Shown: positions 12,069 through 23,793, numbered from the stretch's first letter. The stretch is DNA of 64,000 nucleotides from Earliella scabrosa (GCA_022605405.1 JABYQQ010000006.1:1736001-1800000), one strand, 5' to 3'. Numbers and translations: made by a program. The notes: generated from the letters alone by a model not told the origin.

Positions 12069-12850
12069 ATGGCGTCCGCATCCTCCTCCGCCCCCCAAAC
12101 CTCAAACCCCAACCCCCCACCCACCAAACCTTCGACAACCAAACGTTCCTCTACCCGCTCTTCCTCGAAGAAAGGGGATATCAAAATCTGTGTCTCGGGT
12201 TATGTCCTCACCAAAGAGATGGTCAAGCATCTATGTCTTCTCCAGTACGGCGCCACCCAAGCAGACATCGACCACTTCGGCGCTCTCGACTTCGCTGCGT
12301 ACCACTACGAGCAACTCAAACCACTCGAGGCCCCATATCTTATTCCCATGACATTCCATGACCGTTTGGATCCTTCCAGAGAGATTAAGCTGTGGCTGTT
12401 ACCGGGCAAGGTCGCGTTCGTCAAGCGTGGAAGGGCGCTTCCCAACCTCCCTCTCGATGGAGAAACCAAAGCATACTTGAACGCTTGGTTCCCATCTAAA
12501 CTACTGAAGCGGCCCGAGTTCCGTGGTCTCCATTACATTCAGACCGTCTGGCCGCGTGACCAAGCACGTACGTTCACAGCACAAGCACTGGTTTTCGACT
12601 TATCATTGATCACCAACACGTTCACAGCTAGGAACATCATCATGACGAAGCTCATAAACTTCGTATCTGAGGCGAAGCGAAAGGATTTCGAACAGATGCA
12701 GAAGGACTGGCTCGCATGGATGGAGAAGCGTGGGGAACCCGTCCTCGAGATTGTACGTTTTGCCAATGACCAATGGTTGCGTTGATTACTCTCTCTAACT
12801 ATCGATGCATCCAGCCACCTCCGTTCCCTGCCTCTTGGCATTTCGACTGA
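12069..12850 (+). CDS. Family A protein, copy A3 (unknown function)
   Basis: Exons 12069-12567, 12628-12752 and 12815-12850 give 219 residues. An in-frame upstream ATG at 12024 exists, but the start at 12069 matches the MASxS start shared by the other copies. Compared with A1 it has a longer N-terminal Ser/Thr/Pro-rich, lysine-containing tail before ICVSGYVLT. It carries the variant YGATQADIDHFGALDFA found in A4-A6, a DRLDPSRE motif and the tail PPPFPASWHFD. It is closest to A6: both have a 125-nt second exon with MQKDWLAWMEKRG, and they share upstream sequence. Intact, function unknown. Confidence 0.75.
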
Positions 12851-13087
12851 GTACCTACGTCGGTCTTACCCACCCGTATGGAGCAGATGTACCGCATGTC
12901 TACCCCACTCACTTCCTCGATCTTCAGTTCTCATTGCATCTATACTGAATATGTTTGCGTGTCTCATCGACATGTAGCTATGTATGACGAGTTTTCGGAC
13001 CCACATCCTCATGCGCCTCCGAGCATCAGGTTGTCACTAGTACTGCTAGTAGTAATGAGCATACGCGGTGAGAGGAACAAGGGAAGA

Positions 13088-15383
13088 CTACCCACATCCT
13101 TCGCCCGAGTCGTGTCTCTTTGAGAGCGCCTTCAGATCTGCCAAAGTCACGCCGATGCGATCTATTCCCGAAAACATGTGCGTTGTCTCCTCGAACGTCC
13201 GGATGTCCAGCGGGGCCGGGTATGCTAGCTGCACCGCCGCCCACGTATGCGCCAACGCTGGGAAGAGCGAGATCGGAATTGCCTGTAGCATTGCAGGATT
13301 CCCGCTCTCGTGGATGCGTACGCATGGCTCGAGAATCCATGCCGTGAGCAATGAGGAAATGCGATGAGGCAGGATACCGGGCCAAAGATCCTGTCGTCCT
13401 TGCTCGGCGTCCTCCGGTGCGATACAGATCCATCGTTGCTCGAGCAGCAGCTTCTCGAAACCGAGAAGGGCAGTCCGTGCCGCACCGTAGACGGCCCTCA
13501 GGTCGCATGGGGATGATGACCTTAAGATACACAGGAGCACGCCGTGGGCAACGCGCAGCCATGACATGAGATTATCGAAGGTGTAATCCTCGCTCTTCCA
13601 GTGTTCAAATCTTCGCCTGGAAGCCTCCAACACTGTAATATAGACGCAGAGAATCAGTCACAACAGTACAGTAATATAGAGAGAGGAACGCGAACCGTGG
13701 CGGATTGCCGAGTATGAAACAACCACATCATCAAGCTCGTAGAGGACTAGACAATAGGCTGCGAGCTTGTCGGACGCGAGCCGCGCTGTACTGTCGTTAC
13801 CGAGCGCAATTGAACCGACAGTCGAAAAGTAGTCCTCTAGTGGACACTGGAAGTCGGCTTCCGGGAAGGCAGGAATGCGGAGAATGGAACTCGTGCATCG
13901 TCCCCAATACTCGTCTCTGTCGTCGTATGCGACGGCAGCCATGTGGCTTGCTGCGTGGAGTGCCAAATATTGCGCCCTCTTGATGTGAGCCTCGCGGTGG
14001 TGGCAGTGGTCTGCTTTGACGGATGGCCCCCTAGAATGTCTATCGCATTCGGACCAGATATCTTGTATGAACGAGTCGAGCTCTTGCCAGGGGAGATCAG
14101 AAAGAACGATGTGTGTTCGGGAGAGCACATTGGATGAAAGACTGGTCGCGTACGCCGTCGTGGCAGTGCGGTGGTCAAGAGTGCCAGCGGTTTGAGCAAT
14201 AATGACTTGCTCTCGTCCCAGCCATGTTGGTATCCCTGGACTAGTGTGGATCCAAAGCCATAAACGATGCGAAAGACAGGTGGTGTCGAATTTGCCCCGG
14301 AATGTGGTATCTATGCGCCAAAGTGTCCCCAGGAAGTGATCGAGAGATCGCCTGGTAGCATCATATGAGAAGCGTATGGCCGTGTAAACAGCGGAAGCCT
14401 AGGGAGAGCGGTAACAACAATCCCACTTGACGGTGGGAAGGATCGTAACAACAACGAAGAACGTGAAGAGCACAGCGATGAGGATGGAAGTCAAGACCGC
14501 GACGGCGCTGTGCAACGTCCAAAGGAGAATGAGCATGCCAACGAGGAAGAGAACGAGGGCAAGTTGAAGGAGGGTCGGAAGCGCCACAATGATGGTTCCA
14601 ACGCGCCATTTTATCAAACCATGCAGACGATGCTGCCGGAGGCGCGCGATTTCTCGTGAGGTTCCCGATAGGCCCACCACGGTTTCGTGCAACCATTGCT
14701 TCACAATGAGGGTAATCGACGCTGACGCGAGACTGCATACGAGACTTGAGAACCAAAGCGCGTTGATCCAGACAGCGGATGGAGGGGCCTGGAACGGAGT
14801 ATGTGGAATCCGAGCATGGGTTGAGTTCACGAAGGGTGGACTGACGGTGAAGCTGTTCAATCGAGCTGAAATCTCCTCCAGGACGCCGGCGACTGTAGCA
14901 TCACTGGGTCCAGGCTGCAAGAGCTGGTAGGACTCCACGTTGAACGCTGTCAAGACTGCCGAGAAGAGACCCGCCTGGATCATGATAATCCGATTAGCAT
15001 CACAGCTTGAGGCCGGTACAGATCACTCACGTAAACGAGCAGCGTATCCATCTCCTCCTTCCACCGTCTGACAAGCTCGTCGTAGTGGGTCTTCACGGCT
15101 TCTGCTGCGTCCGACCACACTTCGGATCGTTCTTGCTCAGAGAATTCGTGTGAGAGCTCCTTCCGCAGTTCCTAAGCACAGTCAAATTCTGTCGCGCACG
15201 CATTGACGGAGAAACACTGACTTCAGGTGTAGGACATTGCCAATTGTCGAGGTCTCCAGCTCTCACGCCGTCGGCCTTCCACTTGTCTCCGCTCGCTAGG
15301 AGCGATGATGGGTGACTTCTCTTGTGAGAGTGGCTTCCATTGCTTGCTTGGGTCGGGTCTGGGTTGTTTGCGTTGGCTGCCAT
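13088..15383 (-). pseudogene. DUF6535 membrane protein gene with single in-frame TAG
   Basis: The exon structure equals the intact paralogs. The start ATG is at 15383, an acidic helix exon lies at about 15030-15172, the large DUF6535 exon begins near 14990, and a last exon runs from 13634 to the stop at 13088 after an intron ending TATTACAG. The DUF6535 domain is complete (WINALWFSSLVCSLASAS, VKQWLHE, SGTSRE, RQHRL, KWDCCYRSP). Immediately after YRSP the paralogs have CAG (Gln); here 14401-14399 reads TAG. I read the same frame onward from 14398 to about 13697. It is open and aligns with the paralog C-terminal domain (for example IPTW, LSDLPW, then the helical C-terminus). One point mutation therefore separates this from an intact gene: a recent pseudogene, a null allele, or a truncated membrane-domain-only protein. 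Confidence 0.75.
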
Positions 15384-15715
15384 GCTGACGGGTTTGAGCG
15401 AAACTCCGACAGAGTGTTAACGAGGGAGTCAGAGGTGGTAGTTGAAAGCCAAGACGCTACTATCAAAGTTATCGACGCCCAAGTGTCTGAAATGGTTGTG
15501 CCAGAGGAAGCATGTACCGCCTCATGATGGCATCGACGGAGCGCCTAGGCAGCTCATAGCCTCATGTCCGCGAGAACGCATGCAGATATATAATTGAGCT
15601 TTGGAATCGCCACTATCGCATCCTGTTCAGAGTTGTCTACCCGGGGAACTGAACCTGTATAAAGGGTCTGGGGTCAATCATTGAACTCCAAGGCAAGTTC
15701 CAGCGCACGTACACA
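15384..15715. other. Intergenic between tandem DUF6535 genes
   Basis: About 330 bp separate the 5' end of the interrupted copy from the 3' end of the next. An AT-rich ATATATAAT near 15586 lies about 200 bp upstream of the 15383 ATG and could be a TATA element for it. Nothing else is visible. Confidence 0.3.
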
Positions 15716-17994
15716 TCACCGAGTGGCCCCAGCAACAATTCTCCGCAAGACGTCCAGCTCGCCCTCGAGCCTACGCATCGCCGCATTCTTCCGCACTTCG
15801 CCTCCACTCTGCTCCTGAGTTGATACTCCGTATGCAGCCTGCGACGCCTCCCAGGCGCCAACCAACGCGTCCACCAGGCCCGTAGTGACTAGATTTAGCG
15901 CATCTTCGCCTCCATCGCGAACGTAGAGGTCGCTCCGGTAGTCAACTTGAACCTTTTCGCCCGAAACCTTCGCTAGCGTCGTCAGCGGCAGGATCGCGTA
16001 CCTCTCCAGCCAGACGGAGAGGAAATGCAGGAACGGCCCGGACTGCTTCCACTCTTCGGGCAGGGTTTCGTCAAGGCCATGCCAGCTCTGCGCACGGAGG
16101 AAGCGCTCAAAGGTCTTGAGCACGTCAGAGCCGTGGGCACGGATGGTGGACCGCTGAGAGGGGGTCGCCGCGAACGTTCCCTCATTGGAGAAAGTGTACA
16201 AGAGGCACCGCACGACGATCTGGAAAGCCTGGAGATAGATGTACAGTGAAGCCTCGGGGTCCTCCCCAACTTTGTGATGGCGCTGCATCTGGAGCTCGGC
16301 CATGATCATGACTGGCGAAACTCGGTCAGCCACCAACACATAAAGCCGCCTGTGCCAGAACTTACCATGCCGGATGCTTGAGTAGGAGCAACTCCAGTGC
16401 AGGCTGATCTGGTGTCGGACCTTGCTGAGCGCTACATTTGCGGCCACAGAGCGGTCCGTAGCAAGGATGGAGAATGTCGTCAAGAACAGGTCAGTCTCAG
16501 CGACATGGTACGCCATCAGAGGACTGTGTCGATCGACGATCGCCTTGACTGTGCGCTCCCACTCTTCATCCCGCGCCTCGGGGGCGACAGTGAGCATGTG
16601 TCGAAGAGAGCATAGCAAGAGACGGGTGAGGCTCTTGAGGATCTTGAATGAGGTGAGACCCTCGGCTCTGCGCCGCTCGTACAACGCCCAGACGTCTTCC
16701 AGGTACAGCGCGACGTCCTTCGGAGATAGGCCAGAGAGTAGCGCCTGGATATCATCGAGGTGCTTTGACGAGAATGTCGTGGTGCATGCCATCACCGCCG
16801 TGCAGCGATCCAGGACGCTCGATGGAGCCAGACTGCCGATCGCGGACTGTTCGTCTCCGCGCCAGGGCGGCATTTCTTGGATCTGGTTGCAGCCCCGTAT
16901 GAGGCGCTTCTTGATCGAGCGGAAGACGTTCAACTCCGAGGCGTTGTCGTTCCAGAAGGACGGCGGTTCGGCGCGCGCCCACAGCCAGGAGATACGGATG
17001 AGGAACGTGCGCATGGCATTGTGAATGGGTCGGACGACGGAATAGACCATGAGTGCCTGTGGAGAGAGATAGCAGCAGTCCCACTGGATCGAGGGCAGCA
17101 CGGTGACACTGAACTGATAGATGAAGAGGATGGCGATGAGATACGAAGCTACCGCCGCTACCGTTACGTGGAGTGTCCACAAAAGGATGACCAGGCCGGC
17201 GAGGAAGAGGAACAGCGCAAGCTGGAGGACGATCGGGATGACGACCACGACCGTCCTGATTCGCCACTTGGCGATCCCGTTCAGGCGATACTGCCGTCGT
17301 CGCGCACTCTCCCGCTCACGACCAGAAACGCCGATTGCGAGCTCATGCAACCACTGCTTGACCATCAGAGCGATGGAGGCTGACGCGAGACTGCAGACAA
17401 GGCTTGAGAACCACAACGCGTTGACCCAGACCGCAGAAGGCGGCGCCCGGAAGGACGGTTGCAGCTCGTCAAGCGGCCTTGACTGTTGAGTCGCGTTGAC
17501 GAAGCGTCCATTGACGGAGAAGCTATCGAGTTGGGCAGATATTCGTTGAAGTACCGCGGTCATGGCATCAGTCGGCTCCGGCTGGAGCAATTGATAGGAC
17601 TGCGCATTGAACGCTGTCAGGACGGCGGAGAACAAACCAGCCTAGGCAGAGTGTAACTGCGCATCAGTACCCGCGTTCCCAGCCAGAGCATGGCTGAAGA
17701 AGACTCACGTAGACGAGCAGAGTGTCCATCTCTTGATTCCATCTATTGATCATCTCATCATGGTAAGTCTTTACAGTCTCTGAAGCGTCAGACCATGCTC
17801 GCGCTCGCTGGTCATCGTTGAACTCGTTCATGATTTCTTCGTGTAGCTCCTGTGGGTGTGTCCATGTCATACCGTTTGCCAGCGTACAATGCGGCGTTGC
17901 GCACCTTGGGTCCAGGCAACTTCCATTCGTCACTGGCTTGAGTGTCTGGAGTCTTCAACGAGGTTGCTCGCTCGAACACATCCCACTGCAACAT
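15716..17994 (-). CDS. DUF6535 family membrane protein (intact, long copy)
   Basis: A short first exon starts at the ATG at 17994 and ends in KLPGPK at a GTGCGC donor. A second exon (about 17710-17850) encodes a helix ending in MDTLLVYV. A long open exon region follows (17650-15716). Within it, the stretch 16366-16313 has perfect splice signals (GTAAGT...CCAG), is 54 nt long and sits where the paralogs have an intron, so it is probably removed without frame change. The DUF6535 hallmarks are present: WVNALWFSSLVCSLASAS, VKQWLHE, hydrophobic blocks LQLALFLFLAGLVILLW and a following span, and WDCCYLSPQA. The C-terminal ~400 residues are helical and less similar to the other copies, making this the most divergent member here. 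No defect was seen; function is unknown. Confidence 0.8.
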
Positions 17995-18581
17995 CGATGA
18001 GTCATGAAACACCCGTACAACGGAGCACTTCGACTAACCGACTGGTCAGTATCATTCCGATTGGGAGCTGGTTGGGTGAAACGCAGCTGATCAGTAGCAG
18101 GGTTCGCTCCGTCTGTTGCGTTCATCTTTCACGGAATAGATCAGGAAGGGAGAGGGACGAATGTCACCACATGCAATGGCAACGTTGGGATTGTTCGGCA
18201 AACGTAGAGCGTGGGAGACTGCAACATGTGGACAGGTCACAGATCGCGAAAGTTTTCGGAAAAGCCCGCGACGCAGCAACAGCAGACCCTCGTGCATGGG
18301 GAAGAACACGCCGGGTACATACATACCCAGTCCAGCCAGTCAGTTCGATTACATTCACGGCCTATGGGACAACGACTACGGACAATTACTGAGCGAAGGC
18401 CATCGACTGACAATCAAAGGAGACATACGCGTGTGGAGCTATGATACTGTAGTGTACACGGAGCAACGGGGTGTGCGAGGATAGGAGCGGGTGACATACG
18501 GAGTCCGCGGATTGCGATGGACGAGATCATTCGGGAGCGGAACAACATGGCGACAAGAGACCGATGAAAGGTTACGATAGT
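17995..18581. other. Intergenic, no feature recognised
   Basis: This lies between the DUF6535 start and the 3' end of the ALY/REF gene. Only short frames occur, with no repeats or RNA genes recognised. Confidence 0.4.
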
Positions 18582-19799
18582 CTAAGCAGTAGCCGGAGCA
18601 TTGCTGGCAGTGTAATCCTATTGGAGAGGGTCAGGTCACAGGCTACGAGAGCAGTCGGACGTATGTCTTACCTCCATCTCCGCATCAAGATCCGCCGCAG
18701 TCTTCTGAGGACGTTCGTTGCCCTTGCGGCGACCCCCACCCCGACCACGTTTCGGACGACCACCAGTCCTGTACACGAACACGGGTCAACAAACAAAGAG
18801 TTGGCGGACGGAGAAAGCAAACCTTGGGACCGCCTCCGCGGCAGCGGTCACTGCAGGGGCAGGGGCGACGCGAGAAGCCAGGGAAGCAGCAGGGGCCGGC
18901 TTGGTGGGATCGACGACAATCTCGATCTTCATGGGGCGTTCTGTGGGGCAGGGACATCGTCGAAGTTGGCGAGGAACAGCGGGAGAGAAAGTAGATTGTG
19001 TTATCAGTTGGCTGTTTGCGGCAGAGGACACAATAAAAGTTGAACGGGGAGCTGACGCTCAATCCGCATTCGCCACGCCGAGTCGCATCGTCCGGGATCT
19101 TCATCCGCACCACGGGGATCGTACAGGCGAGATGGTGAGAGAGGCGATGATGATGACCTCTGCCTCGAACTTCTCAGAGCCAGCAACGTCTGCGTAGACG
19201 AGTGGAGAGCGACGACGAGCGACGACAGCGAGCAGAAAGGGGACTTTACGCAGTGCGAGAAGGAGTCGAGCGAGTCAAGAAGCCGATACTAACTGCCGTC
19301 AATCAATCGGTTGTTGTACTGTTGGAACGCCTTGGTGCCGTCCCCTCTTCGCTGGAAGTGCACTGCAGCGACGCCCTTTGAGCGGCCCTGGCTGTCGTAA
19401 TGGAGGGTGACGTCCTTGAGGGGGCCAACCGTCGTGTGGAAGAGCTCCTAGAAAGGGGATGAGAACCTTTCTGAGCAGATACGTGTGCGCCCATGGTCTC
19501 ACCTTCACTTGCATCTCGTTGACGTCGGGAGGGAGGTTGGACACAATGATCTTGTCTGCCGGCTGAGCGGCGGTGGCGGCGGGGACGGTCTTTGCACCGT
19601 TTGAGGCGGGAACCGCGCGTGCACGCGTCGCTGGCGCAGTCGCGGGGGTTCCAAGGACTTGTGCCTTGCCCGAATTCCTACGCGGGTTGGAGCGACGGAT
19701 GCCCTTGGGACGCGTCGTCGCGATGATCTTCTACAAAGTCAGTCGCGCTCGCTGGTTAGGGCTTTGGACCCGACGCACCTCATCTAGGCTCTTGTCCAT
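18582..19799 (-). CDS. ALY/REF (Yra1-type) mRNA export adaptor, THO complex subunit 4
   Basis: Six exons give 217 residues: 19799-19779, 19730-19503, 19447-19294, 18940-18823, 18768-18672 and 18617-18582. The N-terminus MDKSLDEII is the UAP56/Sub2-binding motif. A basic RS/RG-poor linker leads to an RRM (RNP2-like IIVSNLPPDV; RNP1-like RSKGVAAVHF; then RPMKIEIV). A PKRGRGGGRR arginine-glycine region follows, then the C-terminal motif DLDAEMEDYTASNA (FoP/UBM type). These features together are diagnostic. The protein binds mRNA in the nucleus and recruits the Mex67/NXF1 export receptor as part of TREX. The third intron is 353 nt, whereas the others are about 50-60 nt. Yeast YRA1 is known to autoregulate through an unusual long intron, so regulation through this intron is a reasonable inference. 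Confidence 0.92.
18941..19293 (-). promoter_or_regulatory. Exceptionally long (353 nt) intron of the ALY/REF gene
   Basis: The donor is GTTAGT and the acceptor CCCACAG, joining the RRM codons for DG and RPMKIEI. Internal alternative acceptors exist, for example a CGCAG near 19190 and others. Retaining the intron would introduce stops. Length and position inside the RRM parallel the autoregulatory intron of yeast YRA1; function here is inferred. Confidence 0.5.
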
Positions 19800-20117
19800 G
19801 ATTTCTAGCTCCAACGAGACGGTGTTTTGGTAGTAGAGGGGTCGACGACGCGACGGACGTGGCAGCGGGCGGTGGTGGGTGGTGGTGGCGGGTGCAAGAA
19901 AGCCAACGCTCTCAGGCGCCATGAATGCGCTGTCAGAGCGGAGACTGAAACGTATTGTTCCGCTTTCGGAAGCCCGCGCTCTGGGTATGAATCGGACCTT
20001 GAAACTATTGATGGCCCTTGACGACGACACTGCCTCGAGACTTACTGGAACTTACACCGTCAAATTCAATCTCCAGCTATCTGAACTTGCCTTCTTCCAC
20101 ACACACACGCGCGCAGA
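19800..20117. promoter_or_regulatory. Divergent promoter between ALY/REF and RPC31
   Basis: The 318 bp between two housekeeping start codons pointing away from each other must contain both promoters. It includes a G-rich tract near 19866-19900 (repeated GGTGG). No TATA box is evident, as expected for constitutively expressed genes. Confidence 0.55.
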
Positions 20118-21309
20118 ATGTCGAGAGGTGGACGAGGCGGTGGCCGAGGCGGTGGACGTGGAGGATTTGGGGGAAAGGGTACCTTCGGAGCGAACAGCCT
20201 GCCCCCAATGGGCCTGACGTTCGCAGACATCCAGTCCATGTCTCGAGAAGAGAGTGCACTCTATCCTGTATGTGCTTCAATGGCATGTTCTCTCGTCGTG
20301 TCGTTGAGCTGTTACCCAGCCATTAGAACCCTTACCGCTGTTGAATGAGTACAACGAAGACGAAAAACGTATCGCCGAGCTGCAAATTGGGTTCGCTACG
20401 CGACTACGCAAGTCCGCGTATTATATCGTAGAAACCACGAAGACTACAGGTGTGTTGGCAGCAGTCTTCAAAACGATCGCAGACTAACTGAGAAAAAGCA
20501 TAGAGCTCCCGCGCTACTCTGACAAGTATCGCCCCTCGCCTGCTTCACAGCCAACGCTGAAGCGCAAGGATCTCCACCAGCCGTTCTTCCCACAGGAAGT
20601 CTTCGAAGACTATTTCAACCCCAAGAGGAGAAAGACAGGTGAGTGCCTCGTGTTTGCTTTTCGGGACTGCCATAAAACGTGGTGGCCATATTCTCCGCCA
20701 TGGGCCAGTGCCCGTCAGGCACGGGGCCCCGTCTTGGGACACAGACGACTTCTACCGTGCAAGATGGGCGCACATACATGACATATGGGCGCCGGATTGC
20801 TCTTGACGATAGCTCTTGACACTCAGCGTCCACTATCGTGGAACGTTGCGTGCGTGGAGTCGCAGAACGTCCGAGACCATCGACACCGCCCTCCGGTGTG
20901 ACCTGCTACACGTTGTCCGTTTGCTGACACCTAGTCCTGAACCAGCGAAGAAAAAGGAAGGATCCAAACGTGTGAATCTAGACGATATGGTGGAAGACGC
21001 TGATGACCAGGTTCGTTGTCATATGCTACTCCTCTGGGCGGTCTGCGCTCATATCGATTCCCTTCTCAGGAGAAGTCCGGGGACGAGCGCTCAGAGGCAG
21101 GCTCACAGCAGGCCGAAGAAGACTACGATGTCGACGAAGAGTATGACAACGACTACGCTGACAATTATTTTGACAACGGAGAGGGAGACGACAACGATGA
21201 CCTAGGCGGGGGCGGAGGTGATGAGGGTGTTGGCGGTACGTCTCATAACTCGTCCATTCTGGCGCATGCACTGATGGATTCCCTGTCTGTAGGGTACGAT
21301 TATGACTGA
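20118..21309 (+). CDS. DNA-directed RNA polymerase III subunit RPC31 (RPC7 family)
   Basis: Exons 20118-20267, 20320-20449, 20504-20638, 20946-21010, 21070-21235 and 21293-21309 give 220 residues. The N-terminal Gly/Arg repeat followed by PMGLTFADIQ is the family signature. A middle part with PLEPLPLLNEYNEDE and a helix RLRKSAYY is followed by PRYSDKY and FFPQEVFEDYFNPKRRK. The C-terminus is extremely acidic (DYDVDEEYDNDYADNYFD and a DDND/Gly tail), as in all RPC31 proteins. It belongs to the RPC82-RPC34-RPC31 subcomplex needed for Pol III initiation at tRNA and 5S genes. The intron at 20639-20945 is 307 nt, much longer than the others here. I chose the CCAG acceptor at 20945 because it alone keeps frame into KKKEGSKRVNLDDM. 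Confidence 0.88.
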
Positions 21310-21932
21310 TATCTGTATCTCGAAGTGTCGACAGTTTGTAGCCTAGTTTCACTCAATCTTTCTCCGCGAGCCAAGTCCTTCCAGATTCCGCAACATGGTC
21401 CACAAAGGACGGAAGCTTCGAAGTGATGAGCGTACACTAGAAGCAAGGTCCTGCGCGTTCCGGGAGGGACCTGAGGGTCAACGAAATGGCGCTTGCCAAA
21501 TAGGTCCGTTCAATTGTCCACGCTACTCGACTGCTGCGAAGAATCCCGTCGTGAGCCATCACCTCATGTCTCTCGTGTGTTGTTCCTTTGTCTTCTGTCG
21601 TGATGAGCGCGCTCCTCGCCTGACAGTATGTCCTTTGCTACCCAGATTCATCCAGGACTCCGCCCGCTCAGCCTGAGGGATATGGCCGTGCGTAACCCTG
21701 ACAACTCGCAGACATACGCATATATGCGGGTAGCTGCAACATAGTTGCACTACATTGACTGGAACCGGGCTCTTGCTCCCTGTGGAGGTCCCGTAGCCCT
21801 TTGTTCGTAAGTCACGACGAGCAGTCGACTCATCGACACGGGCGCTTTCCGGCTTGTTCAAAAGCTCCCTACTTGCGGGAATCCTCTCGCAGCATCATTG
21901 CAGCAGCTCTCATCTGCAGTCTCGCTCGTCCA
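21310..21932. other. Intergenic, no feature recognised
   Basis: This holds the 3' flank of RPC31 and the promoter of the F-box gene. Only short frames are present, with no recognised motif. Confidence 0.4.
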
Positions 21933-23793
21933 ATGTCGCGCCGTCCGTTCCCCAACGTTGATGGCGTCGACCGCCGAGCCTTGCTATTCTTGTATCCGCA
22001 TCGGTAAGTTTAATGTTGCATCTGACTTCCGGGAGAAACCTTGACTGATTCACGCATAGACCTGACCCCAACGGAGTTCCCAAGCCTGGACGGAGCTTCT
22101 TCTCCTTGCCGAAGGGTTCAGAGTGAGCAGTTCGATCTGTCTGGCTGTTTCACACTGATGACTGAGGTTGTCTGATCAGCGTCCCAGCGAAGTATCCCGC
22201 AAGGCTCCCCATTCCTAACACCCATGACTTCGTCGTCAAGTACCTGCTGGAAACTGGCGGAGAGGACCAGCTGTCCATCCTGACGCTGGTCAGCAGAGAC
22301 TGGTGTCACGCTGTACGCACGCACAGATTTCACGGGCTAGAGCTCCTACCAGCAGTGAATCGTGCTCAGGTCTTGGACATCTTCCGCCCTGACACCGTGA
22401 TGCCCTACGTCCGTCATCTACACATCGATGGTCGCATCAAATACGGGCAGGCGCTCCCCGACGGGCAAGCCGACCATCGCTGGCTGAACGAGTACACCGA
22501 GTTCATCGCCGCCCTGCGTTCGCGCGCCCGCATCGACTATCTCAGCCTCGTCGACCTCAGCTGGGGCGACATCCATCCCAGCATCCGTATGTCCCTCCGC
22601 GACTTGCCTCACGTTCGCGCGCTGTCTCTCGACTGGATCGACTGGTGGAATGCGAACCAGTACCTGATGGTGCTGAACAGCTATCCGGAGCTGCAGTACC
22701 TCAAGCTCAGCCACATGGTCTTCCACGCACTCTCGTACCTTCCCACCCAACTCACCCGCACGGAGCCGCTCTTGCTCACGGAGCTGGACGTCGGGTGCTC
22801 CTACACGAACATACTCCTGGAGTGGCTGCTTGGGCAGCGCCCGGTGCTGGCGATCGAGGAGCTCACTATCCACGCGAGGGACAGGTACAGGGATGACGCC
22901 AGGCTGGCGCGGCTCGTCAGGAAGGTGAGCCCCTGGCTCAAACGACTCCGGTACTTCGACGAGATTGGGGAGGAGATCTGTGAGGGGGCTGTCTTTGCGT
23001 CCCATTCGGCGATGGACGTTGATGGCAAGTTCATCCTTCTATTCCTCCCTGTCGTTGCTTGCCGACCGCAGTCATTTTGCTTCTAGACGAGAATCAGCTG
23101 GCCGCACAGCAGATCGCCGCATACTTTGCGGCACACGCAGATCAGGACATGGACAACGACTACCAAGTTGCGCACAACGTCGCACCTACCAATCGCGACC
23201 GTCATATGAAGCCTGTGCTGGAGAAGCTCCTACTGCCAGACGATGAAGGGCAGAACGCGCTCGAAGACGGGAACGACGAGCTCTACAACCCGCCGTTTTC
23301 GTCCCACACCGACCACGGCTTTTCCTTATTGGCGGAGCAGCTCACGGGGCGAATCCACACCCCCATGCTGGAGGCCGTTGAGGCACGGATCAGGTGGACG
23401 GCGGGCGACATCCACATCCTCACGCTCAAGATGCTCTGCTTGATGACATTCGAGAACGACAAGTTCGAGACCTTCGACCTCGATCTCGAGTTCCCGACCG
23501 TCCGCGCGTTCGAGAGCGCGACGTGGCCAGTCATCGACGCCATCCTCGCCCACGCTTGTCGGCGCCTGCCCGTGGAGGCGGAAGAGGACGAGGAAGAGGA
23601 AGAAGACAGCGATAGTACCCTGCTGCTGCGCTTGAGGGTCATCGTGAGCGGATGGGAGGCAAGCCCGAGGGGTCAACGGGCGGGTTTACGTGATATGAGG
23701 CGCAACCTCCCTCGCACGGTTGCCACGGGAATGCTCGAGTTCGAGTTCGAGAGCTTGAGCTTCCTCCCAGACGTGGAGATGGATACCAGCTGA
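21933..23793 (+). CDS. F-box/LRR-like protein
   Basis: Four exons (21933-22003, 22060-22122, 22180-23024 and 23072-23793) encode 566 residues. A short basic N-terminus precedes an F-box-like segment (about residues 48-95; it includes TLVSRDWCHAVRTHRFHGLEL). A long region of leucine-rich, irregular repeats follows, and an acidic loop EEDEEEEEDSD lies near residue 500. Such proteins are substrate adaptors of SCF ubiquitin ligases and are strongly expanded in Agaricomycetes; the substrate is unknown. The third intron appears to be of GC-AG type (GATG|GCAAGT ... CGCAG|TC), the only splice choice I found that keeps the frame. The start at 21933 is the first ATG in frame with exon 2 that gives a compact N-terminus. 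Confidence 0.65.

Noticed and set aside
22418..23005. Minus-strand 195-aa open frame inside the F-box gene
   Set aside because: Antisense shadow with no recognisable features; the plus frame has an F-box and continues through splice sites.
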